Shown: positions 44,639 through 55,300 of the stretch, one piece after another
Layout of the letters: each line of letters starts with the position of its first letter
Position numbering within the stretch: position 1 is the first letter of the stretch
Source of the DNA: Arsukibacterium sp. UBA3155
GTDB lineage: Bacteria; Pseudomonadota; Gammaproteobacteria; Enterobacterales; Alteromonadaceae
DNA length: 64,000 nt
Assembly (NCBI GenBank): GCA_002364615.1
Contig: DEYP01000003.1
Span: 1-64,000, forward strand
Direction of reading: 5' to 3'
The notes under the pieces: generated by a model
Seen by the model: the letters and a program-made list of their open reading frames with translations, nothing else
Told to the model about the DNA's origin: nothing
The model's database searches: none
Program-made: the position numbers and the translations under genes

Positions 44639-44657
44639 AATAAATCACTCTGACCCA
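44639..44657 (-). repeat. copy of the GGGTCAGA repeat family
   Basis: On the minus strand it reads GGGTCAGAGTGATTTATTA, similar to the repeats at 20691, 22916 and 24239. It lies in the 129-bp gap between the Mpo1-like and endA genes. This makes it likely that the motif is dispersed in the genome. Confidence 0.45.
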
Positions 44658-44697
44658 TTTTTTTTATTTTAGTGTAATTGAGGGTACTAATGCCAGT

Positions 44698-45438
44698 TTA
44701 CTGGCTCACTACCAAACCATAGCCAGTGGGGCGGTAGCCAAGGTGCCATTCGCGGTTGCCGCTGATAAAGGGGTTGTCGTGGCCCATATGTTGGCGGGTA
44801 CGCTGGTTAAGCTGCAACTCTGCCGGGCTTACCGGGTCGAGTTTATGCCAGGCCATAAATAATTGCTGTTGGGCGCGGGACAGGCTCAGGTTGTATTTGT
44901 CGGCCATATAAAAGTAGGTGCGGGCGATATCACCACGTACGGTTTGCGGCGGCTCGAATACCCTTTGTTTAAAGTCGACTTTTACCGGGCAGGCGCCATG
45001 CTGCGCCGGTGCAGCGGGTAGCATACCAAAACGGTAATTGCTGCGATCGCCGTTTACTTCGCCAATCGCCGGCACCAGGTTATATAAATCTGCCTCCATT
45101 GCCTTAAACGCACTGTCGGTTTTAACACAGTTTTTGCGTCCGCCGTTTTGCCAGCACTGGCGCTGATGGCCAAAATGATGGGCCGGTACCACATGCTCCC
45201 ACTCAATACGGCTCGCGCGCGGGCCATTTTTACGAACCTGATAACCGCAACCCGTAAGGTCGGGAATACCTTTACTACCCTGCCAGCGAATGGCGCAGTC
45301 GCAATAAAAGCTTGTCGCTTCTGGCGCATGAATACGCTGTGCCAGTTTTTTCGCCTGATCAAAATTAGCCGGCGCCGCCTGGGCAACAGCTGATAACAAC
45401 AGCAGTACGCTGCTGCCAACAAACATAAGAAACCGCAT
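44698..45438 (-). CDS. endA: periplasmic endonuclease I
   Basis: A 246-residue exported nuclease (signal peptide to about residue 21, ending AQA) with the endonuclease I features: FYCDCAIRW, the His-metal motif IEWEHVVPAH, DLYNLVPAIGEVNGDRSNYRF and RGDIARTYFYM. Eight cysteines are likely paired. EndA/NucM-type enzymes degrade extracellular or periplasmic DNA non-specifically. Adjacent exported hydrolases fit a nutrient-scavenging or biofilm role. Confidence 0.94.
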   Translation of the reverse strand: MRFLMFVGSSVLLLLSAVAQAAPANFDQAKKLAQRIHAPEATSFYCDCAIRWQGSKGIPDLTGCGYQVRKNGPRASRIEWEHVVPAHHFGHQRQCWQNGGRKNCVKTDSAFKAMEADLYNLVPAIGEVNGDRSNYRFGMLPAAPAQHGACPVKVDFKQRVFEPPQTVRGDIARTYFYMADKYNLSLSRAQQQLFMAWHKLDPVSPAELQLNQRTRQHMGHDNPFISGNREWHLGYRPTGYGLVVSQ

Positions 45439-45532
45439 TCACTACCACTTACTTCAGTGAAACTAACCGCCGCCAGTGTAACGCTAAACACTGAACAGCG
45501 GCTGATTAACTTTAGCCTAATTTGGGTGGGCT

Positions 45533-46903
45533 TTAGTTACCAAAAGAGCCTGCGGCACCGGGAAATACTACCGGGCTTTCAATCCCGTGCTGGCTGATGC
45601 TGGCTACGCCAAAGAAGTAGTTATCAATCACTACATTTTCCAGGGTGAATTCAGTCACCTTGCCCACTTCACGACTGAATTGCCAGTTCGGCGCATCGGT
45701 ATAGCGCCAGTAAATTTTATAGCCTTTCACCAATTCAGCTTCCTGCGGCAGAGGTTTGGCCCATGACAAGGTGGTGTCGGCAGACACGGCACCTTTTATG
45801 GTTACGTCAGCCGGTGGATTTGGCGCCCAGGCCAAACTGGCCAGGGTTACCGCATTTAACGCAGTAAGTTTAGCGGCATAAGCAAAGTCGACGCCGTCGA
45901 TGGTATCACCGTATACAACACCATTTTCGGTGCGCAAGTCCTGATGCTGGCGGTCATAATGCTCGTTGGTCTCCATAATACGCACCGCCGGATACCCTAA
46001 GTCATTGAATGGCCGGTGATGGCCACCACGACCAAAACGATCCAGCCGGTATACCGGCATCACATCCAGATTAGGGATGTAACGATCGGCAATGACATCG
46101 ATGTAACGGGCCAGGTTACGGGTGGGCGAGTCGTTCTCACCACCCGTAAAACGGCGTTGCCGTGCTTCCTGCTCCGTTTCGTTAGCCCGGGTACCTTCGG
46201 CAAACACGCGGGCGGTGGTGTTATCGATTACGCCATTTATACCGGCAGTGTTACCGATCATGTCATTGTTCAGCACGGCTTTAATTCGCCAACCCGCTTC
46301 TTTTGCCTGTGCTGCCAGAATTTTGCCACCAAACAAGCCTTGCTCCTCGCCAGACAACGCCGCATAAACAATGGTGCCATTAAACTGATACTTGCTCAGC
46401 ACCCGCGCTGCTTCCAGTGCGCCGGCCACACCCGAGGCATTATCATTTGCACCTGGTGCATCGCTGGTGTAATTCATTACATCGCTAACCCGTGAGTCGA
46501 TATCGCCGGCCATAATGACATAACGGCCAGGATCAGTCTTGCCGCGCTGCACGGCAATAACACTTACCACATCGGTGGCATTAGGTATGCGGGCTTCGCC
46601 TTCGATAACTGCACTGGAGTAAGACACTTCCAGGCAGCCGCCACACTCGGCAGAAATACGCTCAAATTCAGCTTTGATCCAGCGCCTGGCGGCACCAATA
46701 CCTCGGGTATCCGACTTAGTTTCTGACAAGGTATGGCGGGTGCCGAAACTCACCAGCTTAGCAATATCGCGCTCAATATTTTCCGCCGACGGGGCAGTGG
46801 CTATTGCATGCAGCTGCTGGGTCTTGTCGTCGCCAGGCGCAGCATAAAGTGGCAGTGCGCTAAACAACAACACGGGCAGTAATGGGTTTCTGCAAAACAT
46901 AAT
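45533..46903 (-). CDS. M28 family zinc metallopeptidase with C-terminal FN3 domain
   Basis: A 456-residue exported protein (signal MFCRNPLLPVLLFSALPLYA). The M28 core shows metal ligands and catalytic residues in YVIMAGDIDSRV, GANDNASGV and LSGEEQGLFGG, with a later RFGRGGHHRPFNDLGYPAVRIME segment. Residues about 360-456 form a fibronectin type III domain (PPADVTIKG, LVKGYKIYWRY). It is probably an aminopeptidase acting outside the cytoplasm. I prefer ATG 46903 after CAGGACA over one eight codons upstream. Confidence 0.9.
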   Translation of the reverse strand: MMFCRNPLLPVLLFSALPLYAAPGDDKTQQLHAIATAPSAENIERDIAKLVSFGTRHTLSETKSDTRGIGAARRWIKAEFERISAECGGCLEVSYSSAVIEGEARIPNATDVVSVIAVQRGKTDPGRYVIMAGDIDSRVSDVMNYTSDAPGANDNASGVAGALEAARVLSKYQFNGTIVYAALSGEEQGLFGGKILAAQAKEAGWRIKAVLNNDMIGNTAGINGVIDNTTARVFAEGTRANETEQEARQRRFTGGENDSPTRNLARYIDVIADRYIPNLDVMPVYRLDRFGRGGHHRPFNDLGYPAVRIMETNEHYDRQHQDLRTENGVVYGDTIDGVDFAYAAKLTALNAVTLASLAWAPNPPADVTIKGAVSADTTLSWAKPLPQEAELVKGYKIYWRYTDAPNWQFSREVGKVTEFTLENVVIDNYFFGVASISQHGIESPVVFPGAAGSFGN

Positions 46904-47203
46904 ATGTCCTGAAATAGTCAACGTCATATCTACTATACGGCTTTTTCAGCATGCTGGTGGTTGCTTCTGGCGTTATCTGTGGCATTTTGCCAGCCGTTTA
47001 TCTTATTTTGCAGGCCTTGCCGTTCCCAACATTTATAAACTGTAAACCAGTTGTCATATTGGCGTGAAATGACAATATTTCAGCGCAACAGCTCAGTATG
47101 CTGGTGCGGTGTTAAAGGGGTTAAGTTGTCACTAACACTTCGCTGGCGTTGCTGGCGGCTCATGCACGGATGTCTTGAAAACAATAAATTACAGGACGAA
47201 AAC
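46904..47203. other. intergenic region between divergent M28 and amylase genes
   Basis: About 300 bp without a supported gene. It should hold both divergent promoters. A plus-strand frame extends through it into the amylase gene but lacks a signal peptide start and a ribosome site. I see no riboswitch or clear MalT-type box. Confidence 0.5.
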
Positions 47204-48613
47204 ATGCGAGCTTTTACTTTAGGTTGTCGCAGTATGCTGCTTGGCACACTGCTGTTTATCACGCCACAGGCGCTGGCCGACGTTATTTTACATGCCTTCG
47301 ACTGGCATTATAACGAGGTAGCCAACCGGGCAGAGGAAATTAAAAATCTGGGTTATAAAGCAGTACTGGTAGCCCCACCCTTAAAATCAAACGCCGGCAA
47401 CTGCGCCTGGTGGCAACGTTATCAACCGCAGGATATCCGGGTTATTGATCACTGCAAAGGCAATAAGCAATCGTTTCAGGCGATGATTAATGCCCTGAAC
47501 GACAGCAATCCGGCACGGCGGGTTGAGGTGTACGCTGATATAGTATTAAACCATATGGCCAATGAGCGCAGTGCAGCTACCGACTTTCCCGGCCAGGCAG
47601 CGCTTAATAATTATGCCAGTAACCCTACTTACTGGAATAACCAGCGCTTATTTGGCAATTTAACTCAGGGGTTATTCAGCCCCTGGGATTTTAACCCCGC
47701 CAATTGCATTCAGAATTACAACGATGTCTGGCAAGTGCAGAACTGGCGTTTGTGTGGCGGTGGTGGCGATACTGGTTTACCGGATCTCAACCCGAACAGC
47801 TGGGTAGTACAACAACAACGCGCCTACCTGCAAGCCTTGAAAAATATGGGTGTGAAAGGCTTTCGGGTTGATGCAGCCAAGCATATGACTATCTGGCATA
47901 TTAACCAGATCTTTACCAGCACGATCAAAAGCGGCATGTACGTGTTTGGTGAAATTATTACCAGCGGCGGCGCCGGCAATAATGAATACAACAGCTATCT
48001 GGCGCCGTATATTCAAAACACCGACCATAAGGCCTATGATTTTCCGCTATTTGAAAGTCTGCGCCGGGCATTTAACCCCAGCGGTAGTATGAATGAGCTG
48101 GTTGATCCCGGCGCTTATGGCCAGGCACTGGCCAATAGCCGGGCGGTAACCTTTACCATTACCCACGATATTCCCACTAATGATGGGTTTCGCTATCTGA
48201 TCATGAACCCAACCGACGAGTATCTGGCGTATGCCTATGTGCTGGGAAGGGACGGCGGTAAGCCGTTGGTATTCAGTGACAGTACCGGCACCGACAATAA
48301 CCGTTGGGTTAACGCCTACCGCGCAACCTCTGTGCAGCGGATGATTAACTTTCATAACCGGATGCAGGGACAGGGCATGGAAGTACTGGCATCAAGCAAC
48401 TGTGCTATTTTGTTTCGCCGCGCTCAGGAAGGGGTAGTTGGCATTAACAAATGCGGTAGTCAGGTTACCTTCAACGTCAATACCAATGGCCGCTTTTACT
48501 GGTACCGCACATATCGGGATGCACTCAGCGGTGGCGCCACGTTCAGTATTGGTGGCAGTAACCACAGCTTTAGTATTCCGGCCCGTCAGGCCAGAATGTG
48601 GTACGCCGATTAA
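47204..48613 (+). CDS. secreted GH13 alpha-amylase
   Basis: A 469-residue secreted enzyme (signal peptide to about residue 25, ALA). The four GH13 regions are readable: ADIVLNH (111-117), GFRVDAAKH with nucleophile Asp223, VFGEI with acid/base Glu250, and TITHD with Asp322. There is an N-terminal HAFDWHY start common in microbial alpha-amylases. The C-terminal beta domain C ends with SIPARQARMWY; no starch-binding module is attached. It cleaves starch-like alpha-1,4-glucans outside the cell. ATG 47204 has AGGAC upstream. Confidence 0.94.
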   Translation: MRAFTLGCRSMLLGTLLFITPQALADVILHAFDWHYNEVANRAEEIKNLGYKAVLVAPPLKSNAGNCAWWQRYQPQDIRVIDHCKGNKQSFQAMINALNDSNPARRVEVYADIVLNHMANERSAATDFPGQAALNNYASNPTYWNNQRLFGNLTQGLFSPWDFNPANCIQNYNDVWQVQNWRLCGGGGDTGLPDLNPNSWVVQQQRAYLQALKNMGVKGFRVDAAKHMTIWHINQIFTSTIKSGMYVFGEIITSGGAGNNEYNSYLAPYIQNTDHKAYDFPLFESLRRAFNPSGSMNELVDPGAYGQALANSRAVTFTITHDIPTNDGFRYLIMNPTDEYLAYAYVLGRDGGKPLVFSDSTGTDNNRWVNAYRATSVQRMINFHNRMQGQGMEVLASSNCAILFRRAQEGVVGINKCGSQVTFNVNTNGRFYWYRTYRDALSGGATFSIGGSNHSFSIPARQARMWYAD

Positions 48614-48622
48614 ACAACATCT

Positions 48623-49714
48623 TCATAGTGCCGGCAGTATGTACTGCCGGATAAGCGCCATCGCAGCGTTAGTCTGACCGGGTACGCCGGCCTGAAAATT
48701 CTGCAACAGCACAATTGTCAGATTTTGCTGGGGTATGGTCAGGATAAATTGTCCGCCAAACCCCCAGCCTAACTGAAAATCTCCGGCATTGACGCTGCCC
48801 AGCCACCACTGCCGACCATAGCCGGTTAAATTCAGCCCCCCCAGAGGTTGATTAAGTGGCTGACTTACTTCAGATGCCTGGATGACCCAGCTGGCAGCAA
48901 TGATTTGCTGGTTTTGCCAGCGTCCTTGTTGCTGCAGCAATACTGCTATTTTAGCTAAATCCCGGGGCCTCAGTGTTAATCCGGCAGCGCCATTGGTAGT
49001 ACTGTTATGCAGGGTTTCCCAATTAAACTGACTGATACCAAGCGGGCTAAACAAATATTGTTCAGTAAAGTCAGCCAGAGAGCGGCCTGTAGACTTAGTG
49101 ATAATATAGGACAGTAAATGTGAAGTACCTGAATTATAGTTAAAGCTGCTGCCAGGCGCACTGACAACCGGCCGCTGCAATACATAGCCAACTTGATCAG
49201 TGGCAGTCACCCAGTTGTTGTATCCCTGGGCTGTACTCTCGTCCCAGTCAATACCACTACTCATATCCAACAGGTGCGCTATGGTGAGATCAGCCTTATC
49301 CGTCAGAAATTCGTTATAGTCTTCAGTGAAAAAATCGGTAATTGGTTGATGAACCGAGCTAATCGCACCAAGCTCAATAGCCTTACCGATCATCAGCATA
49401 GTGATGGTTTTGGTTACAGAACGTAAGTGCTGTAATGAATCCCGCTGCTGCCCATGATAATAGGCTTCGCCAACCAGCTTGCCATTTCGCAGCACCAATA
49501 ACCCATGCATTGGGCTTAGTTCAGCCGCCTGATTAAATGCTTGCTGTAGTAAAGCTGCATCCATTGCTTCAGCCGCTGCCGTACTGACAGGCCAGTCACC
49601 TGCCACGGCCGGTTGCCAGTTTACATTGGCCACAGGCATGTCGCTGACAGCGCTATCACTTCCGCCACATGCGCTGACACAAAAGCAAAGTATTAAGCTT
49701 ATAAACAGGCGCAC
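48623..49714 (-). CDS. beta-lactamase-fold serine hydrolase lipoprotein
   Basis: A 363-residue lipoprotein (VSAC lipobox, GTG start) of the class C beta-lactamase/esterase superfamily. Motifs: nucleophile SxxK as RSVTK, Tyr in FNYNSGTSHLL (YxN) and a late WGFGGQF region in the KTG position. Such proteins act as esterases, peptidases or D-stereospecific hydrolases; real beta-lactamase activity is not implied. Its 3' end contains the palindrome above. Confidence 0.88.
   Translation of the reverse strand: MRLFISLILCFCVSACGGSDSAVSDMPVANVNWQPAVAGDWPVSTAAAEAMDAALLQQAFNQAAELSPMHGLLVLRNGKLVGEAYYHGQQRDSLQHLRSVTKTITMLMIGKAIELGAISSVHQPITDFFTEDYNEFLTDKADLTIAHLLDMSSGIDWDESTAQGYNNWVTATDQVGYVLQRPVVSAPGSSFNYNSGTSHLLSYIITKSTGRSLADFTEQYLFSPLGISQFNWETLHNSTTNGAAGLTLRPRDLAKIAVLLQQQGRWQNQQIIAASWVIQASEVSQPLNQPLGGLNLTGYGRQWWLGSVNAGDFQLGWGFGGQFILTIPQQNLTIVLLQNFQAGVPGQTNAAMALIRQYILPAL
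48631..48650. repeat. near-perfect 20-bp palindrome at convergent gene ends
   Basis: CCGGCAGTA (48631-48639) and TACTGCCGG (48642-48650) are separated by two bases. It overlaps the last codons of the minus-strand serine hydrolase and lies 18 bp after the amylase stop. No T tract, so not a typical intrinsic terminator, but it may block read-through or be a protein site. Confidence 0.7.
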
Positions 49715-49885
49715 AGGCAGTTCCGCAAAGTTGATTTACCGTTCAGCCTAAGCGCTGAAATAACAAATAGCAAACCCTTGTGACGTAAAGACGCTTAACA
49801 GGGATAAGCGGCATTTTACGGCGCTTTTGCTGGGCTTTTTACTGCCGCTGTGGCAGGCTGACGATACTAAATTCAGGAGCTGTCA

Positions 49886-50299
49886 ATGAAGAAAGCCTTT
49901 GCCCCCGCTAGCCGGTTTACATTATTTTCTGCTGTTATTATCCTTAGTATCAGCAGCCTCACATCCTGCTCTGATCCTAGCCCTGATGCCAGTCAGCAGC
50001 AACTTATTGCCAGCCTGAGCGAACCACAACGGCTGCTATTTGAACAGGGCCAGCTAAAAGCATACAGCTGCGCAGCGTGTCATGGCCGTAATGGTATCTC
50101 CAGCCACCCAAACTATCCCAGCCTGGCTGGCCGCTCTGCCACTGAGTTAGCCAGCGCGCTAACAGCTTATCGCACAGGAGAGCGCAAGCATGCATTGATG
50201 ACGCCACAAGCAAGAGGTCTTAGCAACACGGATATCGACGCGCTGGCGTATTATTTTTCATTGCAACAACCGATGGTAGCGAGCAAGCAAGCTGACTGA
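49886..50299 (+). CDS. class I cytochrome c lipoprotein
   Basis: A 137-residue protein with a lipoprotein-type signal (LTSC) and a single haem c site CAACH followed by GRNGISSHPNYPSLAGR, the pattern of cytochrome c4/c553-like domains. Met in ALMTPQARGLS is the probable distal haem ligand. It should be a membrane-tethered periplasmic electron carrier. AGGAGCTGTCA precedes the ATG. Confidence 0.92.
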   Translation: MKKAFAPASRFTLFSAVIILSISSLTSCSDPSPDASQQQLIASLSEPQRLLFEQGQLKAYSCAACHGRNGISSHPNYPSLAGRSATELASALTAYRTGERKHALMTPQARGLSNTDIDALAYYFSLQQPMVASKQAD

Positions 50300-50334
50300 T
50301 TATTACGCCTCAGTATTAGCCCACCATTCACCAT

Positions 50335-50362
50335 AAAAAAGGGCAGCTGCTAGCTGCCCTTT
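50335..50362. terminator. terminator between convergent genes
   Basis: GGGCAGCT (50341-50348) and AGCTGCCC (50352-50359) with a 3-nt loop; six A on the left give a U run for the minus-strand gene, while only TTT follows on the plus side. It mainly terminates the exported protein gene at 50389 and perhaps the cytochrome. Confidence 0.85.
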
Positions 50363-50388
50363 GGTATTGCAAAGCGAGCTTTAAACGC

Positions 50389-52113
50389 TTACTGAGCGCC
50401 ACCTATAGTCATTTCGCTATTCATCACAACACCCTGATCATCAATATCCATATTAACCTGAATTTGCATATCCATATCGGTCAGTGCCTGTAATTCATCT
50501 GGCACCGGCTGGCCACTGGCCTGCATTGTCTGGGTCATAATGCTGAAAAACCGGGAGTAATCCATGCCAATGCTTAGCATGCCGTTCTTCTCAATAGCCT
50601 GGCCTAAAGTCGCTTTTGCCTGAGAGGTACCTTTATCACCGGCATACACCACCAGATGCGAATCATTTACCTGCAGCATTGGCGTAACGCCAAACGCGTC
50701 CAGCATCGGCAATACACTGTTTAACGCCAACTCTTCACCATCCGCTGGCAGTTCAATTTCAGCCATACCCGGTACCATCCCTTTTAAGCCTTCCAGGTAG
50801 CTACGGGCATTTTTCACGGTAACGCTAAGCATGGCATCCACTGCAGATAGCTGCATGGTGTTAGGGTCCAACACTAAATCGTTAATGGTTACCGACGCTC
50901 CGCGAACCGCATTCACCATAGCACCTGCAGCCAACATGGCCATCGGGTTTGCCTGCTGCATTTGCTGCTGCAGCTCTGCCAGTTGCGGGCACTGATAAGC
51001 CGGTTGGGTTAAACCACGCCATATTTTGGTCATCGCCGGGGCAAACTCGGCCATATCTAAACCCAGCGCCATGCTAAATACCGCACCGTTCATGCCCTGT
51101 GCCACATGGCTGGGGACAAAGCCACGAATGCCACTTAGGGTAGTCACGGTTTCGGTATTGCTGGTAGGCACCAGCATTTTACTGCGAACATGAGTGCTCT
51201 GGCCGGCTTTGCTGTCAATCTTGCTATCCAGATAAATACCCGGCCAGCTGCTGGTAATCGCGGTAAGATCCTGCTGACATTCAGCACTGCGCCACGGCTC
51301 CATCATGGCATTAAATTGCGGGTTAGCCATCAACTGCACATCGTTTGCCAGGCGGTTGCCATCGGTGGTGGTCAGGCCGGTTACAATTTGCTGAAAACTG
51401 ATAAAACCAACAGCATTCGGATTTAACTTATACTGTGACACCATATTGGCCAGTTGGTTATCGCTGGTAATGTTACGCTCAGGCTTGGCCGCCATTAACA
51501 CCAGCTGGCGGGTTTGTTCACCCTGAATAGGCAGCACCAGCGCCATATTACCCCAACCCTCGGTAACCGACACCAGCAGCTCTGCGCTGAACTCTCCCAT
51601 CGTAAAGCTGTACGAGCGGTAGCCACCGTCATCACCGGGTATAGCCTGATGACTGATACCACTGGCCTCTTCAGCGCGGTCGAATAATTGCCAGAATGCC
51701 GCCTCATTTGCCAATTCAATCCGCATCACCGGTGCCAGCCCCACCAGATAGCTTAGCGAGCGCACCTGCGGTTTAATGCCGGTGAGCACCTCTAGCTGCT
51801 CGGGTTGTGCTACTGCCCGCATATAGTCGTGCGCTAAACTAAAAAGAAACTGAAGTTGTGGCTCGTCAGAATTCGCTGTAAGTTCTGCCAACTGTTGCAG
51901 GCTGGTTTCACTGTAATAATCCGGGCTTAAACCAAACGCATTAAGGTAGGCCACAAAATCTACCGGCTCTAATTGCGCAGATAAAAAAGCGGTGTCTGCC
52001 GGCACATATTCCAGCTCAGCGTGGTGCACAACGGCACTGTCTGTTCCGGTGAGTTTGATATAACCATAAACCGCGCCGGCAATAATAGCCGCCACCACGA
52101 GTAATTTACGCAT
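50389..52113 (-). CDS. large exported protein of unknown function
   Basis: A 574-residue protein with a single N-terminal hydrophobic segment (about 3-19), then YVPADTAFLSAQLEPVDF, a phrase typical of periplasmic DUF3352-like proteins that monitor a membrane or lipid surface. The rest is soluble and Met-rich. A strong AAGGAGACAGTA site selects ATG 52113; the longer frame starts in non-coding sequence. It shares overall style with the DUF945-like protein at 10414-11367 (short anchor, then beta-rich body), but I cannot show homology. Confidence 0.75.
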   Translation of the reverse strand: MRKLLVVAAIIAGAVYGYIKLTGTDSAVVHHAELEYVPADTAFLSAQLEPVDFVAYLNAFGLSPDYYSETSLQQLAELTANSDEPQLQFLFSLAHDYMRAVAQPEQLEVLTGIKPQVRSLSYLVGLAPVMRIELANEAAFWQLFDRAEEASGISHQAIPGDDGGYRSYSFTMGEFSAELLVSVTEGWGNMALVLPIQGEQTRQLVLMAAKPERNITSDNQLANMVSQYKLNPNAVGFISFQQIVTGLTTTDGNRLANDVQLMANPQFNAMMEPWRSAECQQDLTAITSSWPGIYLDSKIDSKAGQSTHVRSKMLVPTSNTETVTTLSGIRGFVPSHVAQGMNGAVFSMALGLDMAEFAPAMTKIWRGLTQPAYQCPQLAELQQQMQQANPMAMLAAGAMVNAVRGASVTINDLVLDPNTMQLSAVDAMLSVTVKNARSYLEGLKGMVPGMAEIELPADGEELALNSVLPMLDAFGVTPMLQVNDSHLVVYAGDKGTSQAKATLGQAIEKNGMLSIGMDYSRFFSIMTQTMQASGQPVPDELQALTDMDMQIQVNMDIDDQGVVMNSEMTIGGAQ

Positions 52114-52302
52114 TACTGTCTCCTTGATATTGTTGTTAAATCCTGAGTTTTCACTTACCAGTATTGTTCTGCAGCCGCCGCGGTTCTGCAACGCAGGTGG
52201 GGCAATGGCTGGCACTTGGCCCGCTAAAAACGCATCAATATTACATTCTTAACGGCTTAATAACAATGCAACGGCGCTGGCTTCAACCATTTTCTGGCAG
52301 GC

Positions 52303-55300
52303 TTATTCGTCGCTGGAGAATAACGCCAGTAAGTCTGCCGCTTCACCCTGCCATAACTGGCCTTTACTGCCGCCTAATAACTGATCGGCAAGGCCCTGCT
52401 TAAAGCTTTGCAACTGCTGAACTTTTTCTTCAACGGTGTTGCGGGCGATCAGTTTATAAACAAACACCGCTTTATCCTGACCAATACGATGCGCCCTATC
52501 GGTTGCCTGTTGCTCTGCCGCCGGGTTCCACCACGGATCATAGTGAATAACCGTATCGGCAGCCGTCAGGTTTAAGCCGGTACCGCCCGCCTTTAAGCTA
52601 ATTAAAAACACTTCGGTCTCACCATTTTGAAACGCATCAATCTGGGTCTGGCGTTGTTTGGTCTGGCCGGTTAGCTTGCTATAGCTAATGCCCATGTACT
52701 GCAATTCCTGCTCAATTAAATGTAGCATGCTGGCAAACTGACTGAATAATAATATGCGCCGTCCCTCTTCCAGCATCTCCGGCAGCGTGTCACGCAGCCA
52801 TTGCAATTTGGCGTTATGCCGCACTGTTTGCGCCTGCTCTATCGGCACTAAGCGGGCATCACAACACACCTGCCGCAATTTTAATAAGGCATCTAAAAAC
52901 TCAATCTGGCTGGCCGCCACCCCTTTGCGCACAAACAACTCACGCACTTTTGTTTCCATAATTAAACGGATACTTTCGTAAAGGTTGCGCTGATCAGCTT
53001 CCAGTTCCAGCAACTGCACTATTTCGGTTTTTTCCGGAAGTTCAGTCGCTACCTGGCCCTTAGTGCGGCGCAGCATAAACGGCGCTATTTTCTGGCGCAA
53101 TACCCGGGCCCGTTCGGCGTCGCCGTGTTTCTCTATCGGCTTACGGTACACCTGGCTGAAATGTTGCTCGGTGCCTAGCAAACCTGGCAGCACAAAATCA
53201 AACAACGACTTTAACTCACCCAGATGGTTTTCCAGCGGGGTGCCGGTTAATGCCAGGCTGAAGTCGCGATGCAGCACCCGCACGCTTTGCGCTGCCTGGC
53301 TGCCAGCGTTTTTAATGTGCTGCGCTTCATCCAGCACCACGACACTAAAGCGATGCTGACGGTACAGGGCAATGTCGCGCACCAGTAGCGGATAACTGGT
53401 GACAATAAGCTGATAATCCGCCAGCTGCTCAAATAACGGACGTCGTTTCGGCCCATACACCTGCAGTACTTTTAAATCAGGGGTAAAACGACGTGCTTCC
53501 TGCTGCCAGTTACCCAGCAAGCTGGTCGGGCAAACAATTAATGCCGGTTGGTTAAGCTCACCCTTTTGATACTGCTTTAAGATAAAACTCAGCGTTTGCA
53601 GGGTTTTACCCAGCCCCATATCATCAGCCAGCACGCCGCCTAAGCCATACTGTTTTAAAAATGTCAGCCAGTTCAAGCCCTGTTGCTGGTATGCCCGTAA
53701 GGTTGCCTGCAGATTATCAGGCAAGGCAACATCGGTAATACCACTGAAATTATGCAGTTGCTGGTTAAGGCTGGCGAGGCGGTTAGCATTCAGGTATTGA
53801 ATCTCAGCCGCACCGGGTGGCGGTAAAATCGCTGCTTTAAAGTCCGGCAATTCCAGCGTTAGCGGCGCCTTATGCATATTCAGCAACTCGACAATCGTAT
53901 CGATTAATGGCTGAATTAAGGTCATTGGCAGGGCCAGTTTACCCTGGGGCAAACTAAGCCAGATTTGCTGCTCTGCGCCAGGCAGACCATTCTGGCGCAG
54001 CCACTGGCTGATTAACGGTAGTAAGGGTACCTGCTGGCCGTCAATATCGACCTGAATACCCAGTTCAAAACCGGTTTTTTTACCGTCCTGCACCTGCAAA
54101 TAAGGGGTTGCCGCCAGAATATCCAGGTTAAAGTCACTGGCCTGCTCTACCTGCCAGCCATCATCGCGCAGGCTATCAAGTTGCTGTAACAATGGTTGCC
54201 ACAACTCGGGGTTGTCGGGGCCATCGCCCACCCCAAACGCCGCTTGTTGTTCGTTCGGGGCCGGCAAAGCAGGCAGGCTTAGCAGCTCCAGCTCCAGTAA
54301 CACTTCCAGCGCCGCAGTTTCGCTGGGCCGGTGTCGTTTGACAAAATAGGTACGCGAGCCTTGTTGCACCTCAGTTTGTGATGCTTGTAAATCCAGCGGC
54401 AGCCGCTGCTTGTCGTAATCAAAGCTAAGTAAGGCTACGGGCTCCTGCCGCCCTTTGCTGTGGCGTGGTAACATTTTTAACTGCAGTACCGGAGTCGGCT
54501 TAACGTTAATTTGCTCAACCCCTAAACCTGCTGGCATTGGCAGGCTTATTTTGGGCAATAATTGCTGTAACCGACCCAACCGACTTTGTAATAGTGCGGC
54601 CGGGGCCGGTGGCATTTTCGATAGTAGCTTTAATTCGCGGCCACTTAATGGCGTTACCAGTAACCCCAACTGATAAGTATCGGTATCCAGATAGCAGGGC
54701 GGATCGGTAAATACCAGCACGCTATTGTGATCATCGCCAATTTGCCAGCCTAATTGCTGACCGGCTTTGCTATTGTGCCAGCTTAATTCCAGTGGCCGTT
54801 GTTCACCCCAGCTTAGTGGGTAGCGGGCTTCGCTGAACATACAGCGTTCGGTGGCCAGCAACTGTTGCAACAACTGATAGCCCCAGTTATCTTCCAACAC
54901 CGACTGGTCGGCCAGGTTATGGCTGCGAAACAGTGTCAGCAACTGATAGTCGCTGTCATTCAGCCAGGAGGGCGGCTGCGGACTAACTAAATCGTATTTG
55001 CCAATTGTCTGGCCTTTGGTGTAGCCGCCCTTTTTCATCGGCCTAACCCGGCGCGGATACAGCTGTAAGCCGGCCTGGCCGTAGCTTAGTAAATACAGCA
55101 CGGTGTCGCCACTGTCATCCCGCACCGGTTGCTGCAGCTGTTCCAGCTCGGTAAACCAGTTATCCAGTTTAAGTTGCGGCAGCTGTTTTATGCGCAATTG
55201 CTGCTGAGAATAGTCACGTTTTAAGCGTAGCAACACCGCCAGAATATGTTTGCACCTATGGCCCACCGGGCAACTGCAGCTGTCACGCAGCGCCCAGCCA

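Noticed and set aside
46904-47203. Riboswitch or maltose activator site upstream of the amylase
   Set aside because: I looked for conserved aptamer or MalT-type boxes and saw only AT-rich promoter-like sequence.
48623-49714. True beta-lactamase resistance gene
   Set aside because: The SxxK and YxN motifs define a wide esterase/hydrolase superfamily; nothing shows beta-lactam hydrolysis.
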